Assembly: GCA_900545745.1 (NCBI GenBank)
Contig: URAD01000038.1
Coordinates: 1 to 10,641, forward strand
DNA length: 10,641 nucleotides
From: an uncultured Collinsella sp.
GTDB lineage: Bacteria > Actinomycetota > Coriobacteriia > Coriobacteriales > Coriobacteriaceae
Direction: 5' to 3'
Shown here: positions 1 to 6,765 of the stretch, piece by piece
Position numbering within the stretch: the first letter of the stretch is position 1
Layout of the letters: every line of letters begins with the position of its first letter
Position numbers and translations under genes: made by a program
The notes under the pieces: model-generated
Told to the model about the DNA's origin: nothing
What the model saw: only the letters and a program-made list of their open reading frames with translations
The model's database searches: none

Positions 1-518
1 CCAGCGATGCGCCCGCCTTTGTGGGCTGCGGCGGCGCCGACTGCGGCATCTGCGGCTGGGATTCGCTTATCGAGGCCGACCTCAACCTGCTGCAGCTGGT
101 CGATTTGGGCTACGGCCTGTGCACGTTTATCGAGGCGGAGCCCGCGTGGCGTGCCGGCCAGGCCGAGCGCAACTATGCCCGCCGTGGGTCGCTTCGCGTG
201 GCCACCAAGTATCCGCGCATCGCGAGTGCCTGGTATGCCGAGCGCGGCGTGAATGTCGATATCGTCTCGCTGCACGGTAACATCGAGCTGGGCCCCATCG
301 TCGGTATGACCGACCGTATCGTGGATATTACCGCCACGGGCGCCACGCTGCACGATAACGACCTGGTCATCACCGGCCGCATCATGGACTGCACGGCCCG
401 CTTCTTTGTCAATCCGGGTGCCGCTCGCTTGGATCCGCGCGTGCGCAATCTGGCAGATCGCTTGGCGGCGGCCGTGAAGGACAAGCATTTTGAGCCCGTC
501 GCGGGCTCGGCACAATAG
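1..518 (+). CDS. hisG: ATP phosphoribosyltransferase, short form (5' end missing)
   Basis: HisG catalyses the first committed step of histidine synthesis, joining ATP and PRPP to give phosphoribosyl-ATP. The reading frame is already open at the window edge (first full codon at base 3), so roughly 45 N-terminal residues appear to be missing. Visible family segments are the GADCGICGWD stretch, RVATKYPRIA, SLHGNIELGPIVG, and the PRPP-binding loop DITATGATLHDND, followed by a strand ending in RFFVNP. The protein stops about 30 residues after that strand, with no room for the C-terminal ACT-like regulatory domain of long HisG. It is therefore the short form, which in known cases works as a complex with the HisRS-like subunit HisZ. 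A hisZ gene is expected just upstream, outside the window. The GTG at base 21 is an internal valine codon, not a start. Identification is firm; the requirement for HisZ is family knowledge. Confidence 0.93.
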   Translation, partial: SDAPAFVGCGGADCGICGWDSLIEADLNLLQLVDLGYGLCTFIEAEPAWRAGQAERNYARRGSLRVATKYPRIASAWYAERGVNVDIVSLHGNIELGPIVGMTDRIVDITATGATLHDNDLVITGRIMDCTARFFVNPGAARLDPRVRNLADRLAAAVKDKHFEPVAGSAQ

Positions 519-623
519 CGTGAGCACGCACGGGCGACCCAACGTACGGGCTGCGGGTCGACTGGCGCCGCCGCCCGGCCTCTCGTTTTTCGAACATAGC
601 CTCGACCGATAGGGGATACCGAA
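519..623 (+). other. hisG-hisD intergenic spacer
   Basis: This 105-nt gap is the longest inside the his cluster. It contains a weak possible hairpin (CGACCC at 535-540 with GGGTCG at 555-560, 14-nt loop) and a GC-rich run that ends in CGTTTTT at 584-590. Together they do not make a convincing terminator because the T-run is 24 nt or more from the stem. A Shine-Dalgarno-like AGGGGATA precedes the hisD ATG. I see no clear promoter. Confidence 0.4.
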
Positions 624-2057
624 ATGAAGACCATCAAGCTTGCTCCCGGTGAGCGCCTCGTTACCAACCAGCTCAACCGCAAGGGCGTGCTGCCGCAAAA
701 CATCGTCGACGCCGCCCGCGATATCGTGGCCAACGTGCGTGCCAACGGCGATGCTGCGGTGCGCGATTACTGTCAGCGTTTTGACGGCGTTGAACTGCAG
801 AGCTTCCGTCTGCCGCAAGAGCAGATCGATGCCGCGCTCGAAGGCCTCGAGCCCGCTTTTGTCACGGCGCTCGAGAAGGCTGCACGTCAGATTCGCGAGT
901 TCCACCAGCGCGAGGTCGAGCAGAGCTGGTTTACCACGCGCCCGGACGGCACGATGCTCGGCGTTAAGGTGACCCCGCTTGCTGCGGCCGGCATCTATGT
1001 GCCGGGCGGTCGTGCGCAGTACCCCTCCACGGTGCTTATGAACGCCATTCCCGCCAAGGTGGCCGGCGTCAAACGCGTGGTCATGGTAACCCCGCCGCAA
1101 AAGGATGGACTGATTAGCCCGTATACGCTCGCGGCCGCCAAGCTCGGCGGCGTGGACGAGATCTATATGGTGGGCGGCGCCCAGGCCGTGGCCGCGCTGG
1201 CGTACGGTACCGAGACCATTCCGCGTGTCGACAAGATTACCGGCCCGGGCAACGCCTTTGTCGCCGCTGCCAAGCAGATTGTCTCGGGTGACGTGGGTAT
1301 CGATATGGTCGCCGGTCCCTCCGAGGTCTGCGTGCTGGCCGATGCCACGGCCAAGCCTATGGTGGTCGCGGCCGACCTGATGGCCCAGGCCGAGCACGAC
1401 CCGCTGGCAGCCTGCTACCTGGTGACCTGCGACGAGCAGTTTGCGCGTGAGGTCGAGGCGGGTATTGACATCCTGGTGGCGCAGTCACCGCGTGCCGAGA
1501 TCACGCGCGCCTCGCTCGATAACGAGGGCACCATCGTAGTGGCCGCCGACATGGCCGCTGCCGTCGAGGCGGTGAACACCGTGGCGCCCGAGCACCTTGA
1601 GCTGCACTGCAAGGACGCGATGGGCCTGCTCGGCGGCATCCGCAACGCCGGCGCCATCTTTGTGGGCGCCTGGAGTTCCGAGCCGCTCGGCGATTATGTT
1701 GCCGGCCCCAACCACACGCTGCCGACCGGCGGCACGGCCATGTTCTCCAACCCGCTTTCGGTCGAAGAGTTCGTTAAGCGCTCGAGCGTCATTTGCTATA
1801 CGCCCGAGGGCTTGCTCTCGGACGCTCCCGCCACACAGCGTCTGGCCGAGGCCGAGGGCCTGTGGGCGCACGCGCTTTCTGTCGCTCTGCGTCGTCGCGT
1901 GCTGGAGCAGGGCGAGGATGCCGTGAGTGCCGAGTCTCTGGCCGCGGCCGACCTGACCAAGGTCGCCTGGCCGGGTGATACGACCGCGACGGTTGCCGAG
2001 GGTGTGGACCTGGCGGCTGCGGGCGGTGCCGCTGGCGCGGTCGTCGGGGAGGCCTAA
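624..2057 (+). CDS. hisD: Histidinol dehydrogenase with extended C-terminal tail
   Basis: HisD is a zinc-dependent, NAD-dependent cytoplasmic enzyme that oxidises histidinol in two steps to histidine, the end of the pathway. The 477-residue product shows the family landmarks: AAGIYVPGGRAQYPS (121-135), KITGPGN (204-210), DMVAGPSE (227-234), zinc ligands Q255 and H258 in AQAEHDP, the catalytic pair E323-H324 in VAPEHLEL, zinc ligand D357 in LGDYVAGPNHTLPT, and H416 in AEGLWAHALS. The recognisable enzyme ends near residue 428, which matches the usual family length of about 430. About 50 further residues rich in Ala, Gly, Val, Asp and Glu follow and look like no part of the known fold. The start has an upstream AGGGGATA and begins with the expected MKTIKL-type N terminus. 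hisC starts 1 nt after the stop. Confidence 0.97.
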   Translation: MKTIKLAPGERLVTNQLNRKGVLPQNIVDAARDIVANVRANGDAAVRDYCQRFDGVELQSFRLPQEQIDAALEGLEPAFVTALEKAARQIREFHQREVEQSWFTTRPDGTMLGVKVTPLAAAGIYVPGGRAQYPSTVLMNAIPAKVAGVKRVVMVTPPQKDGLISPYTLAAAKLGGVDEIYMVGGAQAVAALAYGTETIPRVDKITGPGNAFVAAAKQIVSGDVGIDMVAGPSEVCVLADATAKPMVVAADLMAQAEHDPLAACYLVTCDEQFAREVEAGIDILVAQSPRAEITRASLDNEGTIVVAADMAAAVEAVNTVAPEHLELHCKDAMGLLGGIRNAGAIFVGAWSSEPLGDYVAGPNHTLPTGGTAMFSNPLSVEEFVKRSSVICYTPEGLLSDAPATQRLAEAEGLWAHALSVALRRRVLEQGEDAVSAESLAAADLTKVAWPGDTTATVAEGVDLAAAGGAAGAVVGEA

Positions 2058-2058
2058 T

Positions 2059-3174
2059 ATGGCCGAGCTGACGTCTCGTATGAAGGAGCTTGTCCAGCCT
2101 TACCTGGCCGGCATTGAGCCCTACGATCCCAACTTTACGCCCACGCGCATCAACCTTTCGGCCAACGAGAACACCTATCCCGTGCCGGCCGGCGTGCGCG
2201 AGGCGATCGACGCGGCCCTGGCTGCTACACCGCTCAACCGCTATCCCGATCCCATGTCAAACGACCTGCGCGACGAGCTTGCTGCCTGGCATGGCGTGAC
2301 GCGCGAGAACATCTGCGTGGGCAACGGCGGTGACGAGCTGCTCTATAACTATCTGCTGGCGTTTGGCGGCGCGGGGAGGACTCTGCTCAACTGCCCGCCG
2401 TGCTTTAGCGAGTATGCCTTCTTTGCGTCTCTGTGCCAGACCGAGGTGCGCGACGTTTGGCGCGACCCGGCGACCTTTGAGCTCGACCAAGCTGCTGTGC
2501 TCGCGGCGGCGCCGGAGTGCAACCTGGCAATCGTGACCTCGCCCAACAATCCCACGGGTGATGTGGCGCCGCTCGACTTTGTCGCGGCGCTGTGCGATGC
2601 GTGCCCCGGCATGGTAATGGTCGACGAGGCCTACGTTGAGTTTGCCGACGATTCGTTTGGCGCGGCCACCACGGCGCAGGGGCTTATTGCCGAGCATCCC
2701 AACCTGGTGATTCTGCATACGCTGTCCAAGGCGTTTGGCGCCGCCGGCACGCGTCTGGGCTATGTGATTGCGGCGCCCGAGGTCATCGATGTGTTCGCGG
2801 CGATTCGCCAGATCTATTCGGTCAACGTACTGAGTCAGGCCGCCGCGCTTGCCTGCGTGCGTGCCCGCGATGCGTACGCGCCCGTGGTGGCACAGGTTGC
2901 ATCCGAGCGCGAGCGCGAGCTGTGCGCCCTACGCGCGATGGCTGCCGAGGGCTTGCCCGTGGAGGCATGGCCGAGTGCGGCGAACTTTGTGCTCGTACGC
3001 ACGCCGCATGCCACGCGCGTGCGCGAGCGTCTGCGCGACGAGTATTCGATTTTGGTGCGCGACTTTAGCTATGCGCCGGGGCTCGTGGACTGCCTACGCA
3101 TTACCGTGGGTACGCCGCGGGAAAACGACGAGGTACTGGCTGCGTTTGCCGCGCTGGTGAAGGAGGAGATGTAG
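2059..3174 (+). CDS. hisC: Histidinol-phosphate aminotransferase
   Basis: HisC is a fold-type I PLP enzyme that transfers an amino group from glutamate to imidazole-acetol phosphate, giving histidinol phosphate. The 371-residue product is of typical length. It shows LSANENTYPVP (33-43) at the N terminus, RYPDP (61-65), the glycine-rich GNGGDELL (88-95), SPNNPTG (161-167) for the pyridine-ring Asn, VDEAYVEF (188-195) with D189 and Y192, the Schiff-base lysine K224 in HTLSKAFGAAGTR, and R347 in LRITVG for substrate phosphate or carboxylate binding. The ATG at 2059 is preferred to an in-frame upstream GTG/ATG at or near 1975. It follows GGGGAGG (2046-2052), gives the normal N terminus and avoids an 83-nt overlap with hisD. 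The TAATATG junction with hisD suggests translational coupling. Confidence 0.97.
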   Translation: MAELTSRMKELVQPYLAGIEPYDPNFTPTRINLSANENTYPVPAGVREAIDAALAATPLNRYPDPMSNDLRDELAAWHGVTRENICVGNGGDELLYNYLLAFGGAGRTLLNCPPCFSEYAFFASLCQTEVRDVWRDPATFELDQAAVLAAAPECNLAIVTSPNNPTGDVAPLDFVAALCDACPGMVMVDEAYVEFADDSFGAATTAQGLIAEHPNLVILHTLSKAFGAAGTRLGYVIAAPEVIDVFAAIRQIYSVNVLSQAAALACVRARDAYAPVVAQVASERERELCALRAMAAEGLPVEAWPSAANFVLVRTPHATRVRERLRDEYSILVRDFSYAPGLVDCLRITVGTPRENDEVLAAFAALVKEEM

Positions 3175-3762
3175 ATGGGCCGTTATGCCGAGGTGACCCG
3201 CAAGACGGGCGAGACCGACATTGTCGTAAAGCTCGACCTGGACGGGAGCGGCGTGTGCGATATCTCGACCAGCGTGCCGTTTTTTGACCACATGCTCAAC
3301 GCGTTTGGCCGCCATGGCCTGTTCGATCTGACGGTACACGCGGTGGGCGACGTTGAGGTCGACGCACATCACACCGTCGAGGACACGGGCATTGTGCTGG
3401 GCGAGGCGTTTTGCCAAGCGCTGGGCGACAAGGCGGGCATTGCGCGCTTTGCCGACGCGGCGATTGCCATGGACGAGACGCTTGTGATGGCTGCTGTTGA
3501 TATTTCGGGCCGTGGGCAGGCCTACTGCGAGCTGCCCGTGCCGACCGAGCGCGTGGGCAGCTTTGATACCGAGCTGGCCGTCGAGTTCTTCTATGCCTTT
3601 GCGCGCGATGCCAAACTCACGCTGCACGTGCGCGAGCTGGCGGGCGGCAATTCGCACCACATTATCGAGGCCGCCTTTAAGGCTGTGGGCCGCACGATGC
3701 GCCACGCCTGTGAGCTCGATCCCCGCGTGCAAGGCATCCCCAGCACCAAGGGCTCGCTGTAA
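3175..3762 (+). CDS. hisB: Imidazoleglycerol-phosphate dehydratase (monofunctional)
   Basis: HisB dehydrates imidazoleglycerol phosphate to imidazole-acetol phosphate using bound manganese. The 195-residue product is one complete IGPD: FFDHMLNAFGRHG (36-48) with H39, the first metal motif DAHHTVED (63-70) with H65, H66 and E69, H151 in LTLHV, the second metal motif GNSHHIIEA (158-166) with H161, H162 and E165, and the usual KGSL ending. No HAD-type histidinol phosphatase domain is fused to the N terminus, unlike the E. coli protein, so the phosphatase step needs another gene (see the minus-strand PHP gene). It starts directly after the hisC stop (TAGATG). A strong AAGGAGGAG lies inside the end of hisC. 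The two final bases of its TAA stop are also the first two bases of a repeat with competing hairpins. Confidence 0.97.
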   Translation: MGRYAEVTRKTGETDIVVKLDLDGSGVCDISTSVPFFDHMLNAFGRHGLFDLTVHAVGDVEVDAHHTVEDTGIVLGEAFCQALGDKAGIARFADAAIAMDETLVMAAVDISGRGQAYCELPVPTERVGSFDTELAVEFFYAFARDAKLTLHVRELAGGNSHHIIEAAFKAVGRTMRHACELDPRVQGIPSTKGSL

Positions 3763-3817
3763 CCGCCACAAAGGCAAAAACCACCACGAAGGTGCCTGTC
3801 CCCTTTGTGGTGGTTTT
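3761..3817. repeat. Palindromic repeat with two alternative 5' arms (hisB-hisH gap)
   Basis: Three related arms are present. Arm A1 is AACCGCCACAAAGG (3761-3774), arm A2 is AACCACCACGAAGG (3779-3792), and arm A' is CCTTTGTGGTGGTT (3802-3815), the inverse of both. A2 extended to 3777-3792 can pair with 3802-3817 to give a 16-bp stem with one G-U pair and a 9-nt loop TGCCTGTCC. A1 can instead pair with the same 3' arm over 14 bp with one G-U pair and a 27-nt loop. The two structures exclude each other. The stem is followed by GGATG rather than a long T-run, so it is not a standard terminator, although four U residues at the stem end could make it a weak one. It may be a dispersed REP-like element, an mRNA stability element or an attenuator within the operon. 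Confidence 0.75.
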
Positions 3818-3830
3818 GGATGATGGAAAA

Positions 3831-3837
3831 AGGAGGG
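3831..3837 (+). promoter_or_regulatory. Shine-Dalgarno site fixing the hisH GTG start
   Basis: AGGAGGG lies 4 nt before the GTG at 3842. It supports this GTG as the hisH start over upstream ATG codons in other frames at 3792 and 3805, which fall inside or beside the palindromic repeat. Confidence 0.8.
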
Positions 3838-3841
3838 TCGC

Positions 3842-4543
3842 GTGGGCGAACCGAAGATCGTGGTGGTCGACTACCACAAGGGCAACTTGTCGAGCGTCGT
3901 GCGCGGGCTTGCGCGCGCCGGTGCCGCCGCCTGCACGTCGGACGATCCGGAGCAGATCCGCAACGCCGACGGTCTGGTCATCCCGGGCGTGGGCGCGTTC
4001 TACGACGCGATTGCCTTTATGCGCGAGAGCGGCGAGGCGGACGCGGTGCTCGACTCCGTTGCCGCCGGAACTCCGCTGCTCGGCATCTGCCTGGGCCTCC
4101 AGCTATTTTTTGAGCGCGGCGACGAGGGCGTGCCGGCGGACGAGGGCGCAGTTGCCGACGGCAACACCCCCGAGCAGGCCGGTGGCCCCTGGGTCGATGG
4201 CCTGGGCATTATGCGCGGCTCGTGCACGCGCCTGGAGTCGAGCCGACTGAAGGTGCCGCACGTGGGTTGGGACCAGGTGCACATGACGCCCGCCGGTGCG
4301 GCCGATCCGCTGCTCGCCGGTTTTGCCGAGGGTGCCAACATGTACTTCACCCACAGCTACGCGGTGGCAGACGACGCTGATGCCGCCAATGTGCTGGCGC
4401 GCACGCACTACACGCGGAGCTTTCCGTGCATCGTGCGCCACGGCAATGTGTGGGGCTGCCAGTTCCATCCCGAGAAATCCTCTGCGCTGGGCCAGCGCAT
4501 TCTTAAGAACTTCGTGAGCATCGTCGAGGGGGCCGGCCGATGA
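3842..4543 (+). CDS. hisH: Imidazole glycerol phosphate synthase, glutamine amidotransferase subunit
   Basis: HisH is the class I glutaminase subunit of IGP synthase. It releases ammonia from glutamine and passes it through the HisF barrel. The 233-residue product shows KIVVVDYHKGNLSSV (5-19), the PGVGAF oxyanion-strand motif (48-53), the nucleophile C83 in GICLGLQ, the KVPHVGWDQV segment (137-146), YFTHSYAV, and the catalytic H209 and E211 in QFHPEKS. The start is GTG with a strong AGGAGGG. The protein is some 30 residues longer than typical HisH (about 200), mainly because of an insertion around residues 96-118, between the LFFERGDEG stretch and the DGLGIMRG stretch. The insertion is rich in Ala, Gly, Asp and Glu. 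The stop overlaps the hisA start (ATGA). Confidence 0.97.
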   Translation: MGEPKIVVVDYHKGNLSSVVRGLARAGAAACTSDDPEQIRNADGLVIPGVGAFYDAIAFMRESGEADAVLDSVAAGTPLLGICLGLQLFFERGDEGVPADEGAVADGNTPEQAGGPWVDGLGIMRGSCTRLESSRLKVPHVGWDQVHMTPAGAADPLLAGFAEGANMYFTHSYAVADDADAANVLARTHYTRSFPCIVRHGNVWGCQFHPEKSSALGQRILKNFVSIVEGAGR

Positions 4544-5283
4544 TTCTGTTTCCCGCAATCGATTTGATCGGCGGCAAGGTCGTGCGCCTGGAGCGCGGCG
4601 ACCGAAGCCGCTGCAAGGTATATTCCGACGACCCCGTGGCCGTTGCCCGCTCCTTTGCCGAGCAGGGCGCGAGCTGGGTGCACGTCGTCGACCTGTCCGC
4701 TGCCTTTGGCGAGGACGAGGATGCGTGCGCTGCCAACTCAGCAGCGATCGAGGCCATCTGCGGCGTCGACGGTCTGTCCGTGGACGTGGGCGGTGGCGTT
4801 CGCTCGCTCGCGCGGATCGACGAGCTGGCCGGCTACGGCGCGCGTCGCATCGCACTCGGCACGGTGCTCGTGACCGAGCCGGGATTTGCCGAGGTGGTGG
4901 CTCGCGGCTTTAGCGAGCTGTTGGTGGCAGACATCGCCGCGCGCGACGGTCAGGTCAAGGTGAACGGCTGGCGTGACGGCGCGGGCGTGGCACTCGACGA
5001 CGCCGTGGCGCAGCTCACCGAGCTGGGCTTTAAACACTTGGTCTATACCGATATCGCGCGCGATGGCATGCAGACGGGCATCGACGTGGCGGCATATCGC
5101 CATGTGGCCGAGGTCGCGGGCTTTCCCGTTGTGGCTTCGGGCGGTATCTCGACACTCGACGATATCCGCGCGCTTGCCGCGGTGGGCGAGGATGCCATCG
5201 AGGGCGCCATTACCGGTCGTGCGCTCTACGAGGGCAACTTTACGCTGGCCCAGGCGCTGGCCGCCGCCCGAGGGGAGGAGTAG
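4540..5283 (+). CDS. hisA: ProFAR isomerase (HisA)
   Basis: HisA is a TIM-barrel isomerase that opens the ribose of ProFAR by an Amadori rearrangement to give PRFAR, the substrate of HisHF. The 247-residue product starts with ILFPAIDLIGGKVVRL, carrying catalytic D8. It has the first phosphate-binding site near DVGGGVRS (82-89), D131 in VADIAARDGQ, T170-D171 in YTDIARDGMQTG, and the second half-barrel phosphate motif ASGGIST (199-205). Some actinobacteria use a bifunctional PriA (HisA and TrpF activity). The loop sequences here look to me like ordinary HisA, but the sequence alone does not exclude PriA-like activity. Translation is probably coupled to hisH through the 4-nt ATGA overlap. Confidence 0.95.
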   Translation: MILFPAIDLIGGKVVRLERGDRSRCKVYSDDPVAVARSFAEQGASWVHVVDLSAAFGEDEDACAANSAAIEAICGVDGLSVDVGGGVRSLARIDELAGYGARRIALGTVLVTEPGFAEVVARGFSELLVADIAARDGQVKVNGWRDGAGVALDDAVAQLTELGFKHLVYTDIARDGMQTGIDVAAYRHVAEVAGFPVVASGGISTLDDIRALAAVGEDAIEGAITGRALYEGNFTLAQALAAARGEE

Positions 5284-5286
5284 CCC

Positions 5287-6069
5287 ATGCTTACCAAACG
5301 CGTAATTCCCTGTCTGGATGTTAAGGACGGCCGCGTGGTCAAGGGCGTCAACTTTGTGAGCTTGCGCGATGCGGGCGACCCGGTGGAGCTAGCGCGTGCC
5401 TACGATCGCGAGGGTGCGGACGAGGTCGTCTTCCTGGATATTACCGCCACGAGTGACAACCGCGCGACGACTATCGAGATGGCGGCGCATGCGGCCGAGG
5501 AGCTGGCTATTCCCTATACCGTGGGCGGCGGCTTTCGCGATCTTGCGGGCATGCGCACCATGGTTGCCGCCGGTGCCGACAAGGTGTCGCTCAACTCGGC
5601 GGCCGTGCGCGACCCGTCGCTGATTAGCCAGGCTGCCGCGGCGTTTGGCAGCCAGGCCGTGGTCGTGGCGATCGATGCCAAGCGCGTGGGGCTGCCCGGG
5701 GAGCCGGGCGCCGATAAGTGGGAGGTCTTTACGGCGGGCGGCCGCAACGCTACGGGTATCGACGCGGTGGCGTGGGCCGAGGAAGCGGCTCGTCGCGGCG
5801 CCGGCGAGATCCTGCTCACCAGTATGGATCGCGACGGCACCAAGGCCGGCTTTGACCTGGCACTCACCCGTGCCGTGGCGCGCGCGGTGCCAATCCCCGT
5901 CATCGCGAGTGGTGGCGTGGGCACGCTCGAGCATTTTGCCGAGGGTGTGATCGAGGGCGAAGCCGACGCCGTGCTGGCGGCGAGCGTCTTTCACTTTGGA
6001 ACCTTCAGCATTCGCCAGGTGAAGGAGTATATGGCCAGTCAAGGCATCCCCGTGAGATTGGATTTTTAA
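5287..6069 (+). CDS. hisF: Imidazole glycerol phosphate synthase, cyclase subunit
   Basis: HisF is the TIM-barrel cyclase of IGP synthase. It uses ammonia delivered by HisH to convert PRFAR to imidazoleglycerol phosphate and AICAR, which returns to purine synthesis. The 260-residue product has the classic start LTKRVIPCLDVKDGRVVKG with catalytic D11, VFLDITAT (48-55), the phosphate motif VGGGFR (79-84), VVVAIDAKR (125-133) with D130, the catalytic D181 in LTSMDRDGTKAGFD, and ASGGVGT (207-213). Residues 134-143 form a slightly long loop before KWEVFTAGGR. The ATG is 3 nt after the hisA stop, and GAGGGGAGGAG in the end of hisA serves as the Shine-Dalgarno site. The length is normal. Confidence 0.98.
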   Translation: MLTKRVIPCLDVKDGRVVKGVNFVSLRDAGDPVELARAYDREGADEVVFLDITATSDNRATTIEMAAHAAEELAIPYTVGGGFRDLAGMRTMVAAGADKVSLNSAAVRDPSLISQAAAAFGSQAVVVAIDAKRVGLPGEPGADKWEVFTAGGRNATGIDAVAWAEEAARRGAGEILLTSMDRDGTKAGFDLALTRAVARAVPIPVIASGGVGTLEHFAEGVIEGEADAVLAASVFHFGTFSIRQVKEYMASQGIPVRLDF

Positions 6070-6399
6070 ATGGAGCAAGTGACAACTGCGTCCGAGCTCA
6101 AATACGACGCCTGCGGGCTGATTCCTTGTGTGGTTCAGCAGTATGACACCAGCGAGGTGCTTATGGTTGCTTGGATGAACGAGGAGTCGGTGGGGCTGAC
6201 GCTCAAGACCGGTACCACATGGTTTTGGAGCCGCAGCCGCCAGGAGCTCTGGAACAAGGGCGCGACGAGCGGCAACATGCAAGAGGTCAAGGAGCTCTGG
6301 GCCGACTGCGATAGCGATACGCTGCTGGTCAAGGTCGACTCGCCGGGTCCGGCCTGCCATACCGGCAACCGTACCTGCTTCTTTAAGAAACTCGCGTAG
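6070..6399 (+). CDS. hisI: Phosphoribosyl-AMP cyclohydrolase
   Basis: This metal-dependent enzyme opens the adenine ring of phosphoribosyl-AMP to give ProFAR (pathway step 3). The 109-residue product is a single-domain PRA-CH. It shows VAWMNEESV (33-41), WFWSRSRQELWNKGATSGN (51-69), the metal motif DCDSD (79-83) and the Cys motifs PACHTGNRTCFF (94-105) with C96 and C103. In enterobacteria this domain is fused to HisE; here the two are separate genes 46 nt apart. The ATG directly follows the hisF stop (TAAATG) and has no strong Shine-Dalgarno site, so its translation probably depends on ribosomes terminating on hisF. Confidence 0.97.
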   Translation: MEQVTTASELKYDACGLIPCVVQQYDTSEVLMVAWMNEESVGLTLKTGTTWFWSRSRQELWNKGATSGNMQEVKELWADCDSDTLLVKVDSPGPACHTGNRTCFFKKLA

Positions 6400-6445
6400 G
6401 GCGGGCGCTCGGCTAAGCGCTTGGCCAACCAGAAAGGATTGAACC

Positions 6446-6763
6446 ATGGGTGTGCGCACCGCGAATGTTCAGGATGGAAATATCGGCGAGACGCTGACGG
6501 GGCTGGCCGAGGTGATTCATGGTCGTCGCGACGCGTCGCCGCAGGAGAGCTATACCGCTCGTCTGCTGACCGACGTCGAGGATGAACTGCTCAAGAAGCT
6601 TGCCGAGGAGGCGAGCGAGGTCATCATGGCCTGTAAGGATAACGACCACGATCACATTCGCTACGAGGCCGGCGACCTGGTCTACCACCTGCTCGTGACG
6701 CTCGAGCGCTACGGTATCACCCTTGACGAACTGGCCGGTGAGCTCAACGCTCGCCGCCACTAG
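6446..6763 (+). CDS. hisE: Phosphoribosyl-ATP pyrophosphatase
   Basis: HisE removes pyrophosphate from phosphoribosyl-ATP (pathway step 2). The 105-residue product is an all-alpha MazG-like pyrophosphohydrolase with KLAEEASEVI (51-60), whose E54, E55 and E58 form the EExxE motif, and E74-x-x-D77 in RYEAGDLVYH. These acidic residues bind the magnesium. It ends the plus-strand his cluster. AGAAAGGA at 6431-6438 is a good Shine-Dalgarno site. The preceding 46-nt gap holds a small possible hairpin (GCGCT 6405-6409 with AGCGC 6416-6420) without a T-run. The TAG stop is only 2 nt from the stop of the convergent PHP gene, so there is no room for a terminator between them. Confidence 0.96.
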   Translation: MGVRTANVQDGNIGETLTGLAEVIHGRRDASPQESYTARLLTDVEDELLKKLAEEASEVIMACKDNDHDHIRYEAGDLVYHLLVTLERYGITLDELAGELNARRH

Positions 6764-6765
6764 TC

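Noticed and set aside
21..518. GTG at 21 as the start of a 165-residue protein
   Set aside because: The codons before it (from base 3) read in frame as HisG sequence, so the gene is cut by the window edge and the GTG encodes an internal valine.
519..623. Terminator or his attenuator between hisG and hisD
   Set aside because: Only a weak 6-bp stem is present, with no T-run next to it, and no His-rich leader peptide is visible.
1975..2058. N-terminal extension of HisC starting inside hisD
   Set aside because: The extension is Arg-rich and unlike HisC, while the ATG at 2059 has a Shine-Dalgarno site and gives the normal family start.
3842..4350. Overlapping alternative-frame ORFs (starts at 3792 and 3805) at the hisH start
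   Set aside because: They lie in other frames over a clear HisH reading frame and encode Arg-rich sequence.
5389..6459. Long minus-strand open frame (356 codons) opposite hisF and hisI
   Set aside because: It is an antisense shadow of high-GC coding DNA with His/Arg-rich translation, no family resemblance and no place in a coherent gene order.
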